Positions 20,486 to 34,891 of a DNA stretch of 64,000 nucleotides are shown here, in pieces. Source of the stretch: Arthrinium phaeospermum (lineage: Eukaryota > Ascomycota > Sordariomycetes > Amphisphaeriales > Apiosporaceae). The stretch spans positions 1,488,001-1,552,000 of the forward strand of contig QYRS01000002.1 of assembly GCA_006503535.1 (NCBI GenBank), given 5' to 3'. A program made the translations under genes and the position numbers. How positions within the stretch are numbered: the first letter of the stretch is position 1; every line of letters starts with the position of its first letter. Below the pieces are notes generated by a model. That model did not search any database. It was given only the letters and a program-made list of their open reading frames with translations, and had not been told where the DNA came from.

Positions 20486-23400
20486 TATTAGGGAATAAAA
20501 AAGAGAGGAACTAATAAGAGTGGTGTAATATTGTAGGTCAGAGTAATAGTAGATTTTAGTTGGCAGAAGCGGTCAAATGAAACAAGGTGGTCCCTCGACT
20601 TGATTCAAAACTGCGCACTAAATAAAAGCAAGAACGAACGGGACGAGCAAGACAGAGAAAGAAGAGGGGTGTGGGAATTGGGGAGGGGGGGCGTCTTCGC
20701 TAGAAAGGGGGGTGTGCGCGCGCGCGTGGGTGAGAGAGGGAGAGAGAGGGTATGCGTGCGGTTTAGTCTGGTCCTATTCCAGCGCCAGGGCCGTACCTAC
20801 TGGCAACAATAAGAAACGGATGTTGCTGAGTAGGTAGCAGGCAGCTAAGCAGATGGAGTGTACCTAGTTACTGACAGGGCTGGGTTGGTTGGTATGGATG
20901 GAATGGAAGTCGAACTACGATGGAAAAATTTCCCATGGTTTTGTTGGATGGGTTGGATAGTACTTGGGTGTTCTACTGGGTGTAGTTAGCGATGGGATGC
21001 CTGTGCTGACTTGCTGCTAACCTACCTAGCCACATAGTCCTGGACTACCTATCCGTACCTATTGCTAACTCCTTCTGCTGCTGCATTTTTGCTCCTCATC
21101 GTACGTGCGCGCGCAGGCTGGACTCAATGACTGTGCCTGCTGTTACCTACCTACATCCCCGAACCAGAAACAGTATACATATACCACAGCAGTGATATAG
21201 CTGGGCAGAGCAGAACGTGTGTGGTGAGGTGAGGTGAGCGAGTGTGCATGTTGCATGCTGCTGCAGTTGATCATGTACCGTAACGGAACTTCGTATAGAC
21301 GGACTGCTACGACGGTACATTGGCCTCCATCCACCACGTACATAGATAGATTAGGTGGGTGGATGCCACAGGGTCCCATGTGGGTTGGGTTGCAGAAGGG
21401 GACACGCAAAGAAAGAAGAAAAAAAACGAGAAATGCCTGCGCGCGCACGCAAAAGGTGGAGCGGCCATGTGGATTGGAAAATGCATGGGTGTGGCATGGC
21501 AGCATGGCATGGCTTTTGCAAGTGGGCCCCCTGGCCTAGTGCCTAGCGCGCTCTTCTTCCTTTTCTCTGCACTGTCCGCTACCTTTGCCATCTCGGTGTC
21601 TCTGAGTCTCCCGCCCTGGGCACCCCTCCTCGGCAAAGCGAAAGCAGCGTGTAGCACAGGCAGTCAGACAAGTAAGCACCTGGGCTGGTTAATAATCTGT
21701 TACGGGGGGGCAAAATGGGCAGTACGGGTCGACAATATCCTCTGCCCATCTGCCGTTGATTAGGTACTCGGGCATTTCTGTAGCGATAATAGCGGGTCGT
21801 CGCTGTATAACGCATGAGGATAATGTTACTACTAAGAAATCCCCGGCGGCGGTGGAGGCTCGTTCGTTCTCCGTCCGCCGTCTCTGTCCGCACCGCTTGC
21901 CGCTGGCCTCCTCCCTCTGCTTCGAAGTCATCTGTCGTTTCTCTCCAGTACGGAGTACCTACATCCCCTGAGCCATGCGTTAGGCCTAAGTGGATCAACT
22001 GACAGGGAAGGGGGGAAGAAAACCCTTTTTATGGTCCTGGGGGTTTCATTTCGCTCTCGTACGTTAGTCATCAGCCTTTTTCTTTGGCCTGGATTGCCCT
22101 CCATGTTGTAGGAGGTAGGAAAGTACTGCCTGTACTGTGGTGTACATCAATAAAACCAAACCTATCCGTACCTTCCTACATGTCTTCTACGTTCGTTATG
22201 CTGCATGCATGCAATGCATGGCACGCTGCATCTTTCATGTTTCCTTTGACCCAGTTCATTTGAGCCAAGTCGAATCCAGTCGCCGTCTCTCGAGTGTGTT
22301 GCTCGCATTATTGGGGCGGATGCCAGCCAGAGCGAGTGCAGTGCGAATGGGCAGGTAGTGCCTGGAATGAATGGAATCGTCCACGCACTCGTAGTTTTTC
22401 GAGAGAACCTCGATACCTGTCGATTGCGCCATCGGTGAAATCCCAAGAGTGGATTGCCCAATCCGGCACAGTCAGACTTGTAGAATGCTATTATATTCAT
22501 AGTACATAGGTATCCTCAGCCGATAGGAGCCCCGGTAGACCGCTTAATGAGGAGGTCCAGAGCGCTACTTACGGTGCGAGGTGGACGGTAGGTACATGCA
22601 CACATGACCCCCCTACTCACTCATTGGTTGGCTCAGCAGCCCAGCCTCTCGTCCACCAACGTCTTGTTTCGCGTGGCTATGATGGGATCTTAGTGGAAGC
22701 ATGCCCATGTGCCATGTGTCCGGTCAGATCTTCATGCAGCATTGATTGTGGCAGCCAAGAGTTCCTCGATTGGTCCACCCATTGGAGGAGTTGTGTAACA
22801 TTCCAAAGCACTCGTCACAAATCATCTTCCGTCCCTCTCTTCCTACCACCCCTCTTCCCGAGAGCCGAACGTCTTGGACGTTTCCATTTCTACGCCGCTC
22901 CGGAGAAGCCCAACAAACCAACACCAACCAGACCCCTATCTTCGTATACGTATTCACATAAACGCGCCACCACTGTATTATCAGCTCTCTGACCGCCTGT
23001 AGAATGCGAATAGTTCTAGTTATGAATGATGTCCTGTGAGAAATGCACCCAAGGTTGGCAAAATGCTGCTGTGCAGTTGGCGAATCTTGTTGAGACGAAA
23101 CAAGGACTTGGGTTCGAACACCTGTACGTCTTGTGTCTCTGCTCAGGCAACTTCACAACAATGCACATGCATGCAACCTCCCTGATATCATACAGTAGAT
23201 CTGGAAGCATACCAAAGCAAACCCCAGAACCTCCAACAGAAGTGTTTTAGGGACTGGCGTGAGGTAAATTCAGACCAAGCCTTGCAGCATTAGGAAGTTT
23301 ATATCACTATATTCTTCAATACTGAATCTGTATAATAGATCCGGATACCAGAACATCCCGCTAGCACTTCCTATAGCATTACTTGTTTGCTTCTAGGTAC

Positions 23401-26400
23401 TATCGCTCAGTTGGTGTCTGTCTAGACTCTAGACTGGTCGTCTTACCGATTTGTCGGGTCCGTTGAAAACGTCCGATATTCAGAAGGGTCACTACTGCAT
23501 TACCTAGTTGGTTCACTTACTTACAACCGCAAGAGCAAGCCTAGTAACTACATACATACATAATCGAGGGTGATCGATACCCCTCGAGGTAGAGAATACG
23601 CATCTCTTGCATGGTAGTAGACGAGCCATGCTCGTGTCGGCTTAGGCCATCGTCGGCTTGAGAAGCCAGTGTGCATTCCAGAGGATCAAAGATGCCAAGC
23701 AAGTAGGTTTTGCGCACTGGGCTATGTAGGTTAACCCCTCCACCGCCGATGCTACGGCGGACGAGCTAAGCGGTAGGTACTTTCAGACACGCCTACTCCG
23801 TACGCTGACCATGATTTACAACAAAGGGATGCATGTATTTTTCCCCCGTCAGCGCGAAACCGGTTGATGGCAGAAATGTCAGCTTGGATAGATCTGCGCG
23901 TGGCGGGCAGGGATTTGCTCCTCCAGGTCAAACTGGTTCAGGTATAGCTTCCTACCTTCCACACCAACTGACTTCATACATAGGCCGGATCTGGTGGCAG
24001 AGCGCTGGCAGGCATGTCAGAGCCTGGCAGGATAGGATGCTAGCCACAGGCACCGTACAAGTATGTAGCTTGTACGACCCTACAGAGAAACAAACAAACA
24101 GACTGGCAGGGCTCGCTTGGCATCCGGGAGATTGCACACATTGATCCTGACGCGCGTTCGGCTGCTGCTGAACAAAGAAGCACTGCCTCGGGGCGATACA
24201 CGTTTGACTCCTTCGGGACTATGCGGTTCTATACTGATACGGGGGGCGCCTATAAACAACCAGGCTCCAGTATTCTTCACAGATGCACTTGTCAAGGCTG
24301 CTGTGGTATCAACAAAGACCCTTGCTATTAAGGCAGCTCGTTGCTTGCTGCCTGACTTGTCTGCCAGAAGTTCTCTAGATTACGTGCTGATCTCCTCGAA
24401 TTGGCTTTCGCCCAGGCGCCATGACATGCAAGGACAGGTGAAAGGCAGTAAATAGCGTGAACCTGCGCAAGAATCCCGAAGCCCCCGGGCCGCCGATTAT
24501 AGCAACCCAAGTTCAGGAGAGCCCGCGCTGCCAAAATGTAGGGGTCTTCGGATGGCCTGCCTGCGGCTAAGGAACTGAAGCACGTGTTCACTACTCCGTA
24601 CACGCTTCGGTTTCCCGCAATGTTGCCAGTCGTACGAAACCGCAACCGTATCCACCACGACTCTGGATGACATGTCACAAAAAGGATGGCTACAATGCCT
24701 CGTGGCAGTTCATTTCACCAACCAGAAACAATTCACAGTTCCAGCCTATTGGGTTTTTGTCCGCTCCCGGCAACGTCTTGCCTGCGTGCCGACGGGCTTG
24801 ACGGCCAGTCTGTTTTACTTTTTTGGCCTTCGTTTTCGCACCTTTTCCTTGATTTAGCCCCTTTCGCTGGGGTGCATCCAATATATCACAAACACCCGTT
24901 GGAGTCTCATCCTGGGTAAAACATGGCGGGAGACAGGGCCTCCTCGTGGCCAGCCAGCCCGCCAGCCTAGGGCGAATTGACTTTAATAGAATTGTTCCGG
25001 AACGCCGTTCGTTGGCTGCATCTCGCATAATCGCCAATAGCCTGAAACTCTGAACCCCCAGATATTCCATCGCAGCAGGCGCCACCAGGATTTTCCAGAA
25101 TGTCTCCATGCTCCTCTAATCTCGTTTCCTCATCGCCGCAGGCTCTAAAAGTAGCCTTCACCTACTGCAGGGTGGTTTCAACCAATCTTCCGTGAGCTGC
25201 GCCCATGGGGATGGGATGGCATGGTGTCTGTGTGCCCAATGAGTGTCATCCCAGCTATGTTGGGAGTCTGTTTGATCCGGTACTGTGACAAAACCGCAGC
25301 ATTCGTCAGTGCCAACCAACCACGTACCTACTTACCAGGCCGCCACTGTTCTGCATTAGTATCGGATGTACCCCCGTTGGTGGTTTGGGCCTACGATACG
25401 ATACGTACGTCCGTTTTGAACGCGCAGGCATCAAGAAGAACAGAACCCGAATTGGGGGAGAGCTTTCTCGGTCCAAAGTGTATTTCTTTACTTATTTGAA
25501 TATATCGACGGGCGCCGCCTGCCGTCCCCGGCGTGTGTCATCCGCCGTTTCGAATCTTGGCTTTTTTTTTCCCCCCCCAAGCGAGGTACATACCTCTAGC
25601 TACACTTGCCACGCAAATTCAGAATGCTTCCTTCATGGCTGACCTGGTTCGCTCTAATAAGAAACCTATAATCTATTGGAATCCGTCAAATCTCACGTCT
25701 CGGGAGTGGACGTGGGGGGACACGGCAAGGCCGAAGACCAGCAAGAGCCGCGTCAGTTCAGGGACCTATCCTGTCAACCTGTCGGCCTGCCCCTAGTGCC
25801 TTAGCTGAAAAAAGCTGAAGGTTAAGCCTTGCGCGTCAGAAACCGTAGAACATGCCCAGGTGCGGTGGAAGGAATGGAGCCGCCGTCGCTATTGGATTTT
25901 CCCCGGGGCATCCTTGAAAATCGAGCAAAATCGTACGGCGGACAAGCTTTCCCTCCATGGGCCAACCAAGGTTCTTCTCGAGGCGCTGAAACTCAGGCTA
26001 GAAGCAACACGGATGATAACCGCGACTTCTTCGGGCTGAATACACCAGGATCAAGCACGCCCTGGTTGGCCGGCGCTGGCATTCCCGCCCTTTCCAGGCC
26101 TCTCAAAATCGTATTCACATTTCGACATCTCCGGGGTGGCATGTACAATACCTAGCAAACCGGTCGGCCCAGAGCAGAGGCGCGGAGGGTACGACATGGA
26201 CAGGCTTGAATGCCGTGGTGTTCGTGCTGCCAGGATTGCCTAAGCCAGTCCGACATTGATGATGTATCAGCCAACACGGCTAGATATTGAAGTGTTGCTT
26301 ATTCCAATTCTACTGTTACCGTTACTGTGCCTCAGATTGCATTTGGAAAAGAAATATGCATTCATGATGCTTTGAAGCCCTCAATCAACCCCTGTCAACA

Positions 26401-27833
26401 GATAACCGCTCCCACGTGGACGTGACGGCAGAAGCCAGCCCCGCTAGAAACGGGTGTTTACACAGATTCCAAGCTTACACGCGATGCTGCCACGATTCCC
26501 GGAACCACATACAATTGATCTATCTGGAAACAAAGGTTCCAAATGCCTTACCTACAGTACCTCCGTTGCGTTGCTGACCTGCTGATTCACGGTACTTTCA
26601 TTCATCCATTCATGCCGAGGTTTCTTCCTTCGCCCTCGTAAGATTCCTGTCTGTTCCAGGCCTTCCGGGTGTGGAACTGGGACGATGAGCGATCCTGCCA
26701 CCGCCTGGAAGAAATCGTGCTATTGAATAATTCGGACCAAGCCGATGATGCCTCAACCGCCGACCAGCCTTGCCAGTCTCCAATCTCGTTGGGCAGCTCA
26801 GACTTCTGCACCTCTGCACCTCCTGCCTCCCTCCCTCTACCCCCCTCCCCAGCACCGACGCGCGCAGGCGCCTGGGCGCGCCACTGCCCCCAAAGGGCTT
26901 CGTCGTTGGATGGACGTAATTAGCAGCGAACGGCGCAAGAGCTGACCCAGGCGCTCGGCTTTAGCGTTCCACATGGTCGGCCGCATTCCTACATACGGCT
27001 TCGCCGTGGCACTACTGTAAGATTTTCAGGTCATCAAAAGTCTCCATCCACGTTTTGTTGTGGGCACCAAGGGAAAAGGGACTAGCAACTTGCAACTTCC
27101 CAGTCAGTTCGGATCGCTCATTCGGCTGTTATGGATGGAGGTTGGGTGTCACCGCGCACATGGATCTGACTGCCAATTACAAGTAACCTACCTACATAAC
27201 CTACACATTCTCAAAGATTGATGTCCAACTCAGGCTGTGAAAAGAAAGCTGGTGCTGTTTTGTTTGATTTGCTTCCCGCATAGAGGTGCCATTGGCGATA
27301 TACGTCATTTGTAGGGCGTCGATCAATTGATTGCAGGTGACGTGAAGCCTCGCTCAACACACACCCTACGGTGCCAATCTACAGATATAGTACCTATACC
27401 CACCGAGAAGGTGGTGCGATTACTGATATGGGTATGGATATACATACCTACCAACTACCTGCGATGGCTCGTTGGCCGAAGAAACACTTACACAGGGAGA
27501 GAGACCCAATCCTGGGATCAGCGCAACGTATTTGTACTGCACTAACTAACATGGTATGCATGGACTGCATACCCCTAGTACTCTATCTACCAAATCATGA
27601 AGATCCCACCCCAACTCGCTCGAGACGATAACGTAGCATTCTATGGCAAAGGGGGACTGGTTCATCCCTGAACCCACATGCAGAAAGCACATGGAGCCCG
27701 CCTCAGTTCTTTCCAAAAGCAGACCATTCCCATGAAAATCGTACGATGCCATCATTTTGCCCAACTTTACCCCTCAACAAGCAGAAAAAGCTCCGTCTCG
27801 TCCGCCGCATGTGTAGGTGCTCTCGGTTGGAGA

Positions 27834-27856
27834 CTCTCTCTCTCTCGCTCTCTCTC
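27834..27856. repeat. (CT)n microsatellite
   Basis: A nearly pure CT run of 23 bases with one interruption (CGC), in the gene-free region. Confidence 0.85.
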
Positions 27857-28620
27857 AACCAGTCGCCGCGCAGCCGCCACCGTACCCTAGGTACGATCCC
27901 CCAGCCCAGCCCAGGCGTCGAACGGCTTTTTTCGGGTTCTAGAAGGTACGGTAGAAGAAGTTTGATCGTCGTTCCGTGTGGGCAATCAACTGGCCATTTG
28001 GCAACGGCGGTGTCATCAACTGCATTAGAATCACAAATAATCGAGCTCGGCTGCGTCGACCGTCGTGGCCACGGTGGCAATGTTTCCCGTAGGCTGGCTG
28101 GGTGTCCTGTTGCTGAAGGGCTAGCCTTACCGGTAAACGAGGCACGAGGCCTCTGTACGATTTCCCCCTCCCATAAGGGGGCACGGGGGGCGTACAGTAC
28201 AGTCAATCCTACCTATGGATGTAGGGGCTAGGAAGGTAATAAATAATAGTGGTGGCCCTATATTACTGCCATAATTCAATCGTCGTTATAGTTGTAGTAG
28301 TCGCTTCTGGCACTAGCGACACTCCTGTACAGCATCGCGGCCTTGTTCCGTGAGAGGCGAGCTTCTGTAGGTAAGCCGTGCTTGGCCAGATGGGTTTGCC
28401 CAGTCTCCCCTCCCCCTCTTGCCCTCCCAAAAACGTGGAAATGCTACTAAGAGCATAGCTGCATGGCATTTGACGCTAGCGCCTCGGTGATAGCAAGCAA
28501 ACCCAGCCTATTGCTTTTTCCCGTTCACCGCCTAACCCAAAGACCCACGCACCACGCGAAGGTCGCATAGGGAATCCCGAGATCAGTCGCCGAGAGGTCA
28601 GGACAAGCGCGTGGCTTTTT

Positions 28621-28664
28621 CTGCTACTACTGCTACTACTGCTACTACTGTACTGCTGCTGCTG
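28621..28664. repeat. (CTG)(CTACTA)n triplet repeat
   Basis: Three copies of a 9-nt CTGCTACTA unit are followed by a shortened copy and pure CTG triplets. It is intergenic. Confidence 0.85.
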
Positions 28665-31600
28665 GTGCGGTGGTAATGGTACGGTGGTATTGGACAGAGT
28701 CATTAGACTAGGCACTACGCCCGCTGGCTGACTCACCTGGGCAGCAGATTAATCCGCTGGGACCGATGCCACCTCTGCTTGGTGATTGTGGTGATTAGTC
28801 GTGGATTACAGAAGGAGAGTAGCATCCAAGGCAAAGGAGAAGGAGAGTGACAAGTGAGCGAGGAGCGGTGGCCGGGGCCAAGAGGCCATTCCATTTCAAT
28901 GGATGGCAACTGTGCAGGTGGTTGGTTATGGATGGTCGGCTGGCAGGCAGGCTGGCACACCCAGGACGGGACGGGTCAAAAATGCAGATCATAACGCCAT
29001 CATGAACATGGTTGTGTGCTCCCACGTGGCAGCAAACCCCGCCAAGCTGAACAGTCTGCCCGTTTCCTGCGCACGTCTCTTACTGCTTCCAGTAAGTAGT
29101 GGTGCGTCTAGCGAGCTGAGCGCGTGGGCATCTCGACGTTAGTGAGCTTCACAAGCACAACATGATACGTACAGTGCGAGGCGATCGCATATTCGACCTT
29201 TTCTGGTGCTTATCTGTGCCTGTGCGTACGTAACATTGATTGACGGCTCTGTTCACTTACTCATCAATTGATTATTCCTCTGCGGCGGCTGCTGCTGCGG
29301 CTGCTCAGTGCTGCTGGTGGCCAACATTGTCGGTGTGATGTAACTGTATTGAGCACGGAGGCATTGACAATCTGTGATTCTGCCTGGGCGCGCGGATGTC
29401 CATGTCAAGGCACATCCGTAGCGCTCGGTCTCGACAGGCGGAAGCGGGTGGAGGAGCTTGGACTCTGCTTCCCTCGACGACGCCGAAAAACACTCGGCAG
29501 GCAGGCAATCTTACCACTCACTAACAGCATCCGTCTCATGCATGGCCTTGTTATGTTAGATCCTAGTGGTATCCGTCTTGGGCGCCGGTAGCACAATAGG
29601 GGGGCTTAGAAGCTAGGGATCTTCAGCGGCTGCAATATTCGACGCACGATCCGTTCATCCGAGAGCGGCCGGATCTGCTCCTCGGCCGGCATGCGTTTTG
29701 CTAGGGAGGGAAGGGGAGGGGGGCTCTGCCAGACCGGTTCCCCCTATTCCCCAATGGATAATAATACACATTGGTCCTTTTTGAGACTGACTGCATCCCG
29801 GATGCGCGCGTGCAGCATCTTGGTACCCACCTCGCACGACTGCTGGGCTAATTGCTAGCTGTAGCACCCGGTATGCGAGCGAGACAACGTTGTACGCCGC
29901 AGCCTTTGTCCTGCAGTACTACAGTTGTTGCCCGCCCCTTAACGATCGATGTACGACGGCGTAGGTAGGTATTCTGCCTCTTCCAATCTCCATGCCTACA
30001 TACTGGCATTGGCATGGTGTGAGAACATGAGACGACGCGATATCCCGCAGGCTCTGGCCTTGACTCCTGTAACTTTGGTACCTGGCTGCTGCCGCCTGCC
30101 TTAGGTTGAGGCTGGCCTGTTACTACATGCATACTTTGCTTCCTTTCAAGGTAGGGCCCCCAAACGAGCGAGTGATTGATCATCGTAGTCGTTAGTGACA
30201 CAACGTGGCGCCCGTTGCGCGAGAACAAACTGTTTGATAGTACAAGATGCTCGAAAGTTGAGGACGTGAGAGGAAATTCGAGTCCGTTGCCGAGGTTTGT
30301 GGGCGTATCAGCAGATATAGGAGCAGCAGGCGGCGCGGCAGGTAGGCAGTCACGGCTGCAGCACCTCTCCCGGTGTCGTCTACCGTCGCCTCGCCACGCC
30401 ACGCGCCTCAAGGTTCACGCAGGGTGCTAGCTGGACAAGCAACTTGACAGCGTGCGCCTTCCGAGGGGGCGTGTGTGTCTCATCTCTGTGCCACTCTACC
30501 ACGTGTTGCCGGCAGGCGCTTGTCAAAAAGGAAAAAAAGAAGAAGAAAAAAGGAAAGGAAAATACCGGACGGTCGAGGCCGTAACCGTGCTGGCCATACC
30601 ATCCCATCTCCTCGAGTCAAACCAGCCACCGGGGAAATGTCGGAACCAGAGGGCTCTAGAACTACATGTATGCTGCAAGTCGTCGATGGTGCTGTAAGCA
30701 TATTACAACAGCGAAGGCCACGGTCTATCGCATAGGACGTTACATCCAGGGCAGCCGTGTTTCCCCTCTCGTTCCCATTTCAGTCGGACGTCTGTCCGAG
30801 CCGGAACAGACTTTGCTACTGGATGCAGCATGCAAACTTACCCTTGGGTACGCCCTTAGCGCTGGGAGGAGACGACGCGTTGATGTAATCGACTATCCGG
30901 GCGAAACATGACCGTCGTGATGCTTCGCACATAAGGTTTGCACTACAGTCGTCCGAGCCACGTGCATGCTCGCGTGTTTGATGTTTAAGTATCAGCTCAA
31001 AAGCGTCTACATCCAGTACTGTATGGATGGATGTGTGTGTGTTTATCACTGATGTTTACCATCCTGCCCGGTGGCCACGGTCCAAATCGAGGTAGTTCGT
31101 TGTACGTATGTAATAGACTACAGACGTATTGTTCTATTAGCCGAGCACAGATGGCCGTTGGAGAGTCCACGTTTGCTCCTCCGAGCCGCAGCGAATACAT
31201 GGTGTGGCCAGAAACGTTAACGCTTCGACATACCAACCCCCTGGAAACCACTGACACGGTTTGACGCAGGCAGCACTATCGGGGGGCCTGGTTCGTGAGC
31301 AGCCAAACCCGGGCTGTATGATGACAGGACCAAAAGAACGCCTGCTCTGGTAATCTTGGACGACACTCGTGTCACGGGACTGGCTGCCCAGGTAGTTATT
31401 TTGCCACCCGAACACCTCCTCAGCAATCTGTTCGAGAGGCAACCAGCTGCCATGTTGTTATGTCTGCCTCTACCCCGTACTGAGTTGTTCGGGGTAACCC
31501 GTTCGCTGCTGTCCACGAGTAATTGAGCCAATTCGTGGGGAAAACGACGAGTAATCTCTGGGGCCCCGACTTCGAGTTTCCTAGTAACTGTCTCGTTACT

Positions 31601-33580
31601 GCCTATCCTGGACGTCTGCCTAGGTCTGGCCTCCGCAATAACGGAGGACGTGTTTAGTAAGGTGAGTCAAGGCTTTATGCAGCAGGCGACGTACCAGTAG
31701 AACCATCTCTATCACGGCCTTCCGCGGGCGCCTAATGCTGCTAGAGGGCCAGGCATGAGCAAATGCGAAGAGTCCGTTTCCGCCAATCGCCAGATTGATG
31801 ACGATTTATCAATCGGCCTGGAATTCCACGGGTCATGCGAATTGCTATCATCCCAGTATGGCAGAAGGTGACATGATGTAACAGGGCCTAACCGGAAGCG
31901 CGGCGTGTCCGAGCGAGTCTTCTTCCGATCTCTTGTAGCTAACGCACACTCGGCAAATGCTCTTCTTCTCGGACGAAACCAAACGTGGTGCGCACCGGCC
32001 GAGAATCAAGTCGGAACCCGAAAATCCCGCGCGTGGTGCTCACTCGTACGGCGGAAGCAGAGTCAAGTGCTGACTAGCGACATGGGGGGAGATGTGGCAA
32101 GGCTGCGCGTATACCCTCGCGTTGACATGCTTACTGATCGTGGTTAAGCACTGCCGATCAGGGCGGCGGCCGCCGGTGGCGTCTTCAGAGAGTAGGAAGC
32201 GCCACTGCCAGAAGGATGTTTATCAGAAGTCCGTAGAGAAACCAACGATGCGCTGTCCTGGGGATTGCTTCCCTGTATACCCAGGCCCATCGTATTATAC
32301 TCTGGGGACAAACAAGACAGAATCCATATCACTGCTGTCCTCTCAAGGACCTTTGACTGAAGCTGATAAATCGCTAGAACACCAGTCACAAATACACTTC
32401 ACGCAACTACAAGTTGAATCAGGCGGATGAGCCCTCCCAAGAGCATGTCTGAGAACCGGGGCTTAAGGAATTTGTAATCGTTGAGCTGCGCGCTCGCATT
32501 CCCTCGATGGCCGCAGCTTTGCTACAGGCCACTGATAAGGCCTGACTCAACCACTGTATGCTGAGCCAAGTCAGCTGACCTTGCCCTGCAATGCCACACA
32601 TCCGCGGGCACTGCCACCGGGTTAGGACAGACAGGATGAAGCCTCAGAAACAGGGCGGCATAAGTTCATCTTGATCAGCTACTATGATATAAGACGAACT
32701 CCTGGCCCTCGACTGACATCGAACATCACGCACATATACATAAATCGAAGGACAGGGGACCTCCCGTATACTTCACAAGAACAAGAAGGTTAGTTTGGCA
32801 CAGGCGTCAAGCGCTACACGCAGAAAAGCATGCATATACTCAAGCTATTATCGCAAACGTCTTATATCTTCACTTCCTGAGCAAAAGCAAGGAGAAAAAG
32901 CTGATCAGGAGACATGCCCCACGAAGGGGTTAGCCAGAAAGATGCCTTGGTTGGTATGAGGCCGTTGCTGTATCGGCGCGCTTTTAGGGGGCTTAGATGA
33001 TGGTGGCATATGCAGAAGAACCATTCTCCAGCCTCGCTGGGCTACGGGTCGGGGGAAGAGGGATACTCTGAGCTGTGAGTGCTGCTCCAGTGAAGTGACA
33101 CTCCGCCGGAAAGGAGCTGACGCTCATGTATTCGTCGGACAGTCTACAGAGCAGCGAAGCCCGGCTTGTCCCCATGCACACTTGGGAGGCGAATGCGGCA
33201 ACATATCCCAAAGAACATGTTCGCCTGGTAATGGCCCACCATAGGTCCTAGACAACGAACACCATGTTTTCTTTATAGGATGCTGTTTCTCTTTCTATTG
33301 TCATATATCGTGTCTGGACGGGCTGCTTAAAATGCCACCGCCTCTCACGCTCCGAGTAGATAACTGTACATGGCAAGATGGTCTAGAACCGCCATTCTTT
33401 ATTTTATTTTTTTCAACTCTTGCTTGGTGCTTGCCCCAAAAGCCTAGGTTGATTTATGCCCACGCCTTTTCTCCCTGTTGATACATATCTTGCTTTCTAC
33501 GGGCTTACGGAGCTTCCACCAGAAGCCAATATCATTACCGTCTCGATCACTCGGACCTTCAAAGGCCGCACACGTGATCA

Positions 33581-34891
33581 TCATATCGCGGTGGGAGCCT
33601 GGTCCTTCTTCCATCCCTTGGCCCGCATGCTGGTCTCGATCGCCCTCCAGATCTGTTCGACCACCTCGCGGTCGCGCCAGCGGCTCGCGTCGGTGCCGGT
33701 GGGGTTTATGCCCTTCCAGCGGTCGATGCCGACGTTGAGGACGCGGTGGCCCCAGGCCTGGACGTTCTCGGGGGGCGCGTCGCCGCGCCAGCCGACGTAG
33801 ATGCCCGGGATGTGGCGGAAGAGCTCGTGGGGGTTGGTCCAGCGGTACTGCTTGAACTGCCACGGCTGGCCTGTCGTGAAGACGGCCACGACGCGGTTCC
33901 AGTACTCCTCCTTGAACTTCTCGGGGCCCTCGACCAGGATGAAGCGCATCGGGCGGTTCGGGTCAATGTCCTTGCAGTGGCGGTTGATGTGCAGCATTGA
34001 CGCGCTCGACGTCGAGCCCGCGTTGGCGCTGTCGGCCGGCATGAACTGGCCGCCCTCGAGGAACGACTTGATGTTGGACATGCGGAGGAGGGACGAGGCA
34101 GAGGGCGACAGGAGGATGATGGGGTCTGGGCGCTTGCTCTTCTGGTTGAGCGCGAGCGACGGGTTGGAGGAGATGTTTGTTGTCGAAGACGGTTTCTTGG
34201 ACATGAAAGGTGCTGCTAGCTTGCGAACGTGGGAGAAGTCCTGTCATCACTCGCGGTCAGTAATGTGAGGCAGCGATACAAACGCCAGAAAAAAGGTCAG
34301 TCCGCGACTCACGGTTGGTTTGATTCCTCGCAAGGCCGCGTTCCGATCGCCCATCTTGCGCTCGCTATTGTATATTACGGCCAGCCGTGGATCTAATGTG
34401 CCCTTGCCCGATCTTCCCATAGTCCCTCCAATGGCGGGAGCTTGTGCACCTTTGGACGCCAACGCCGCCGCCGCATTGGAGGCCACGCCATCCTTGTCGC
34501 CCGCGAGCGGCTTGATGTACTCGCTTTCCTCGCTCGCGCCCTCCAGCCATGTGATCAGGTCTAACCGCTCGACGAAGGCCAAGTTCTGGACCTTCTTCCC
34601 GCTCGTGAGCTCCTCGTTGAGCTGCGACACGGACGCCGTGTACTCGGGGATGGCCACCTCGCGCTTGAGCCAGGCCAGGTAGATGCTGCGCAGGTCGACG
34701 GGCGTGTCGTTGGAAACGAACCGCGTCGCTGTGTCTATCGGTAACGATATCCGCGACGGGGTTGTGAAGGAGAGTTTTGTGGCTTTGGAAAGGTCGACTT
34801 CGGAGCCGTCGTCGAGCGTTGCGGTTATCGCGCTGCCAGACGCGAAAGACTGTCGCAGCAGGAGCAACGGGTCCATATCGGTGGTTGCCAT
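33581..34891 (-). CDS. CDC73: Paf1 complex subunit Cdc73
   Basis: Exons (minus strand) 34891-34313 and 34240-33581 are separated by a 72-nt phase-0 intron (GTGAGT ... GACAG), giving 412 residues. The ATG at 34891 opens MATTDMDPLLLLRQSF, the usual Cdc73 N-terminus; the frame extends three codons further upstream only through a TTG. The N-terminal half contains the segments seen in fungal Cdc73 (VDLRSIYLAWLKREVAIPEY, then a low-complexity linker). The junction reads GIKPT-DFSHVRKLAAPF. The C-terminal 155 residues are the conserved Ras-like fold (PDPIILLSPSASSLLRMSNI ... WNRVVAVFTTGQPWQFKQYR ... VLNVGIDRWKG). Cdc73 is a subunit of the nuclear Paf1 complex, which travels with RNA polymerase II and supports elongation, H2B ubiquitination and H3K4/K36 methylation. 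TAP42 lies upstream on the same strand, about 0.5 kb away. Confidence 0.95.

Larger units (their letters stand above)
20479..33580. other. 13-kb region with no recognisable gene
   Basis: Both strands contain only short frames. Most lack an ATG, and none shows a family motif or a convincing splice pair. The DNA is not notably AT-rich, so it does not look heavily mutated by RIP. It contains purine/pyrimidine tracts (20640-20760, 27834-27856, 30525-30560), a CTA/CTG triplet run (28621-28664), three copies of TACGGAGTA or its complement (21949, 23794, 24592), and scattered CCTACCTA-like runs. The part next to 20479 must hold the flbA promoter and leader. Unannotated long non-coding RNAs or fast-evolving multi-exon genes cannot be excluded. 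Confidence 0.5.

Noticed and set aside
23030..23125. tRNA-like B-box (GGTTCGAAC) with a partial A-box upstream
   Set aside because: The flanking bases do not form a T-arm or acceptor stem, so it is not a tRNA gene.
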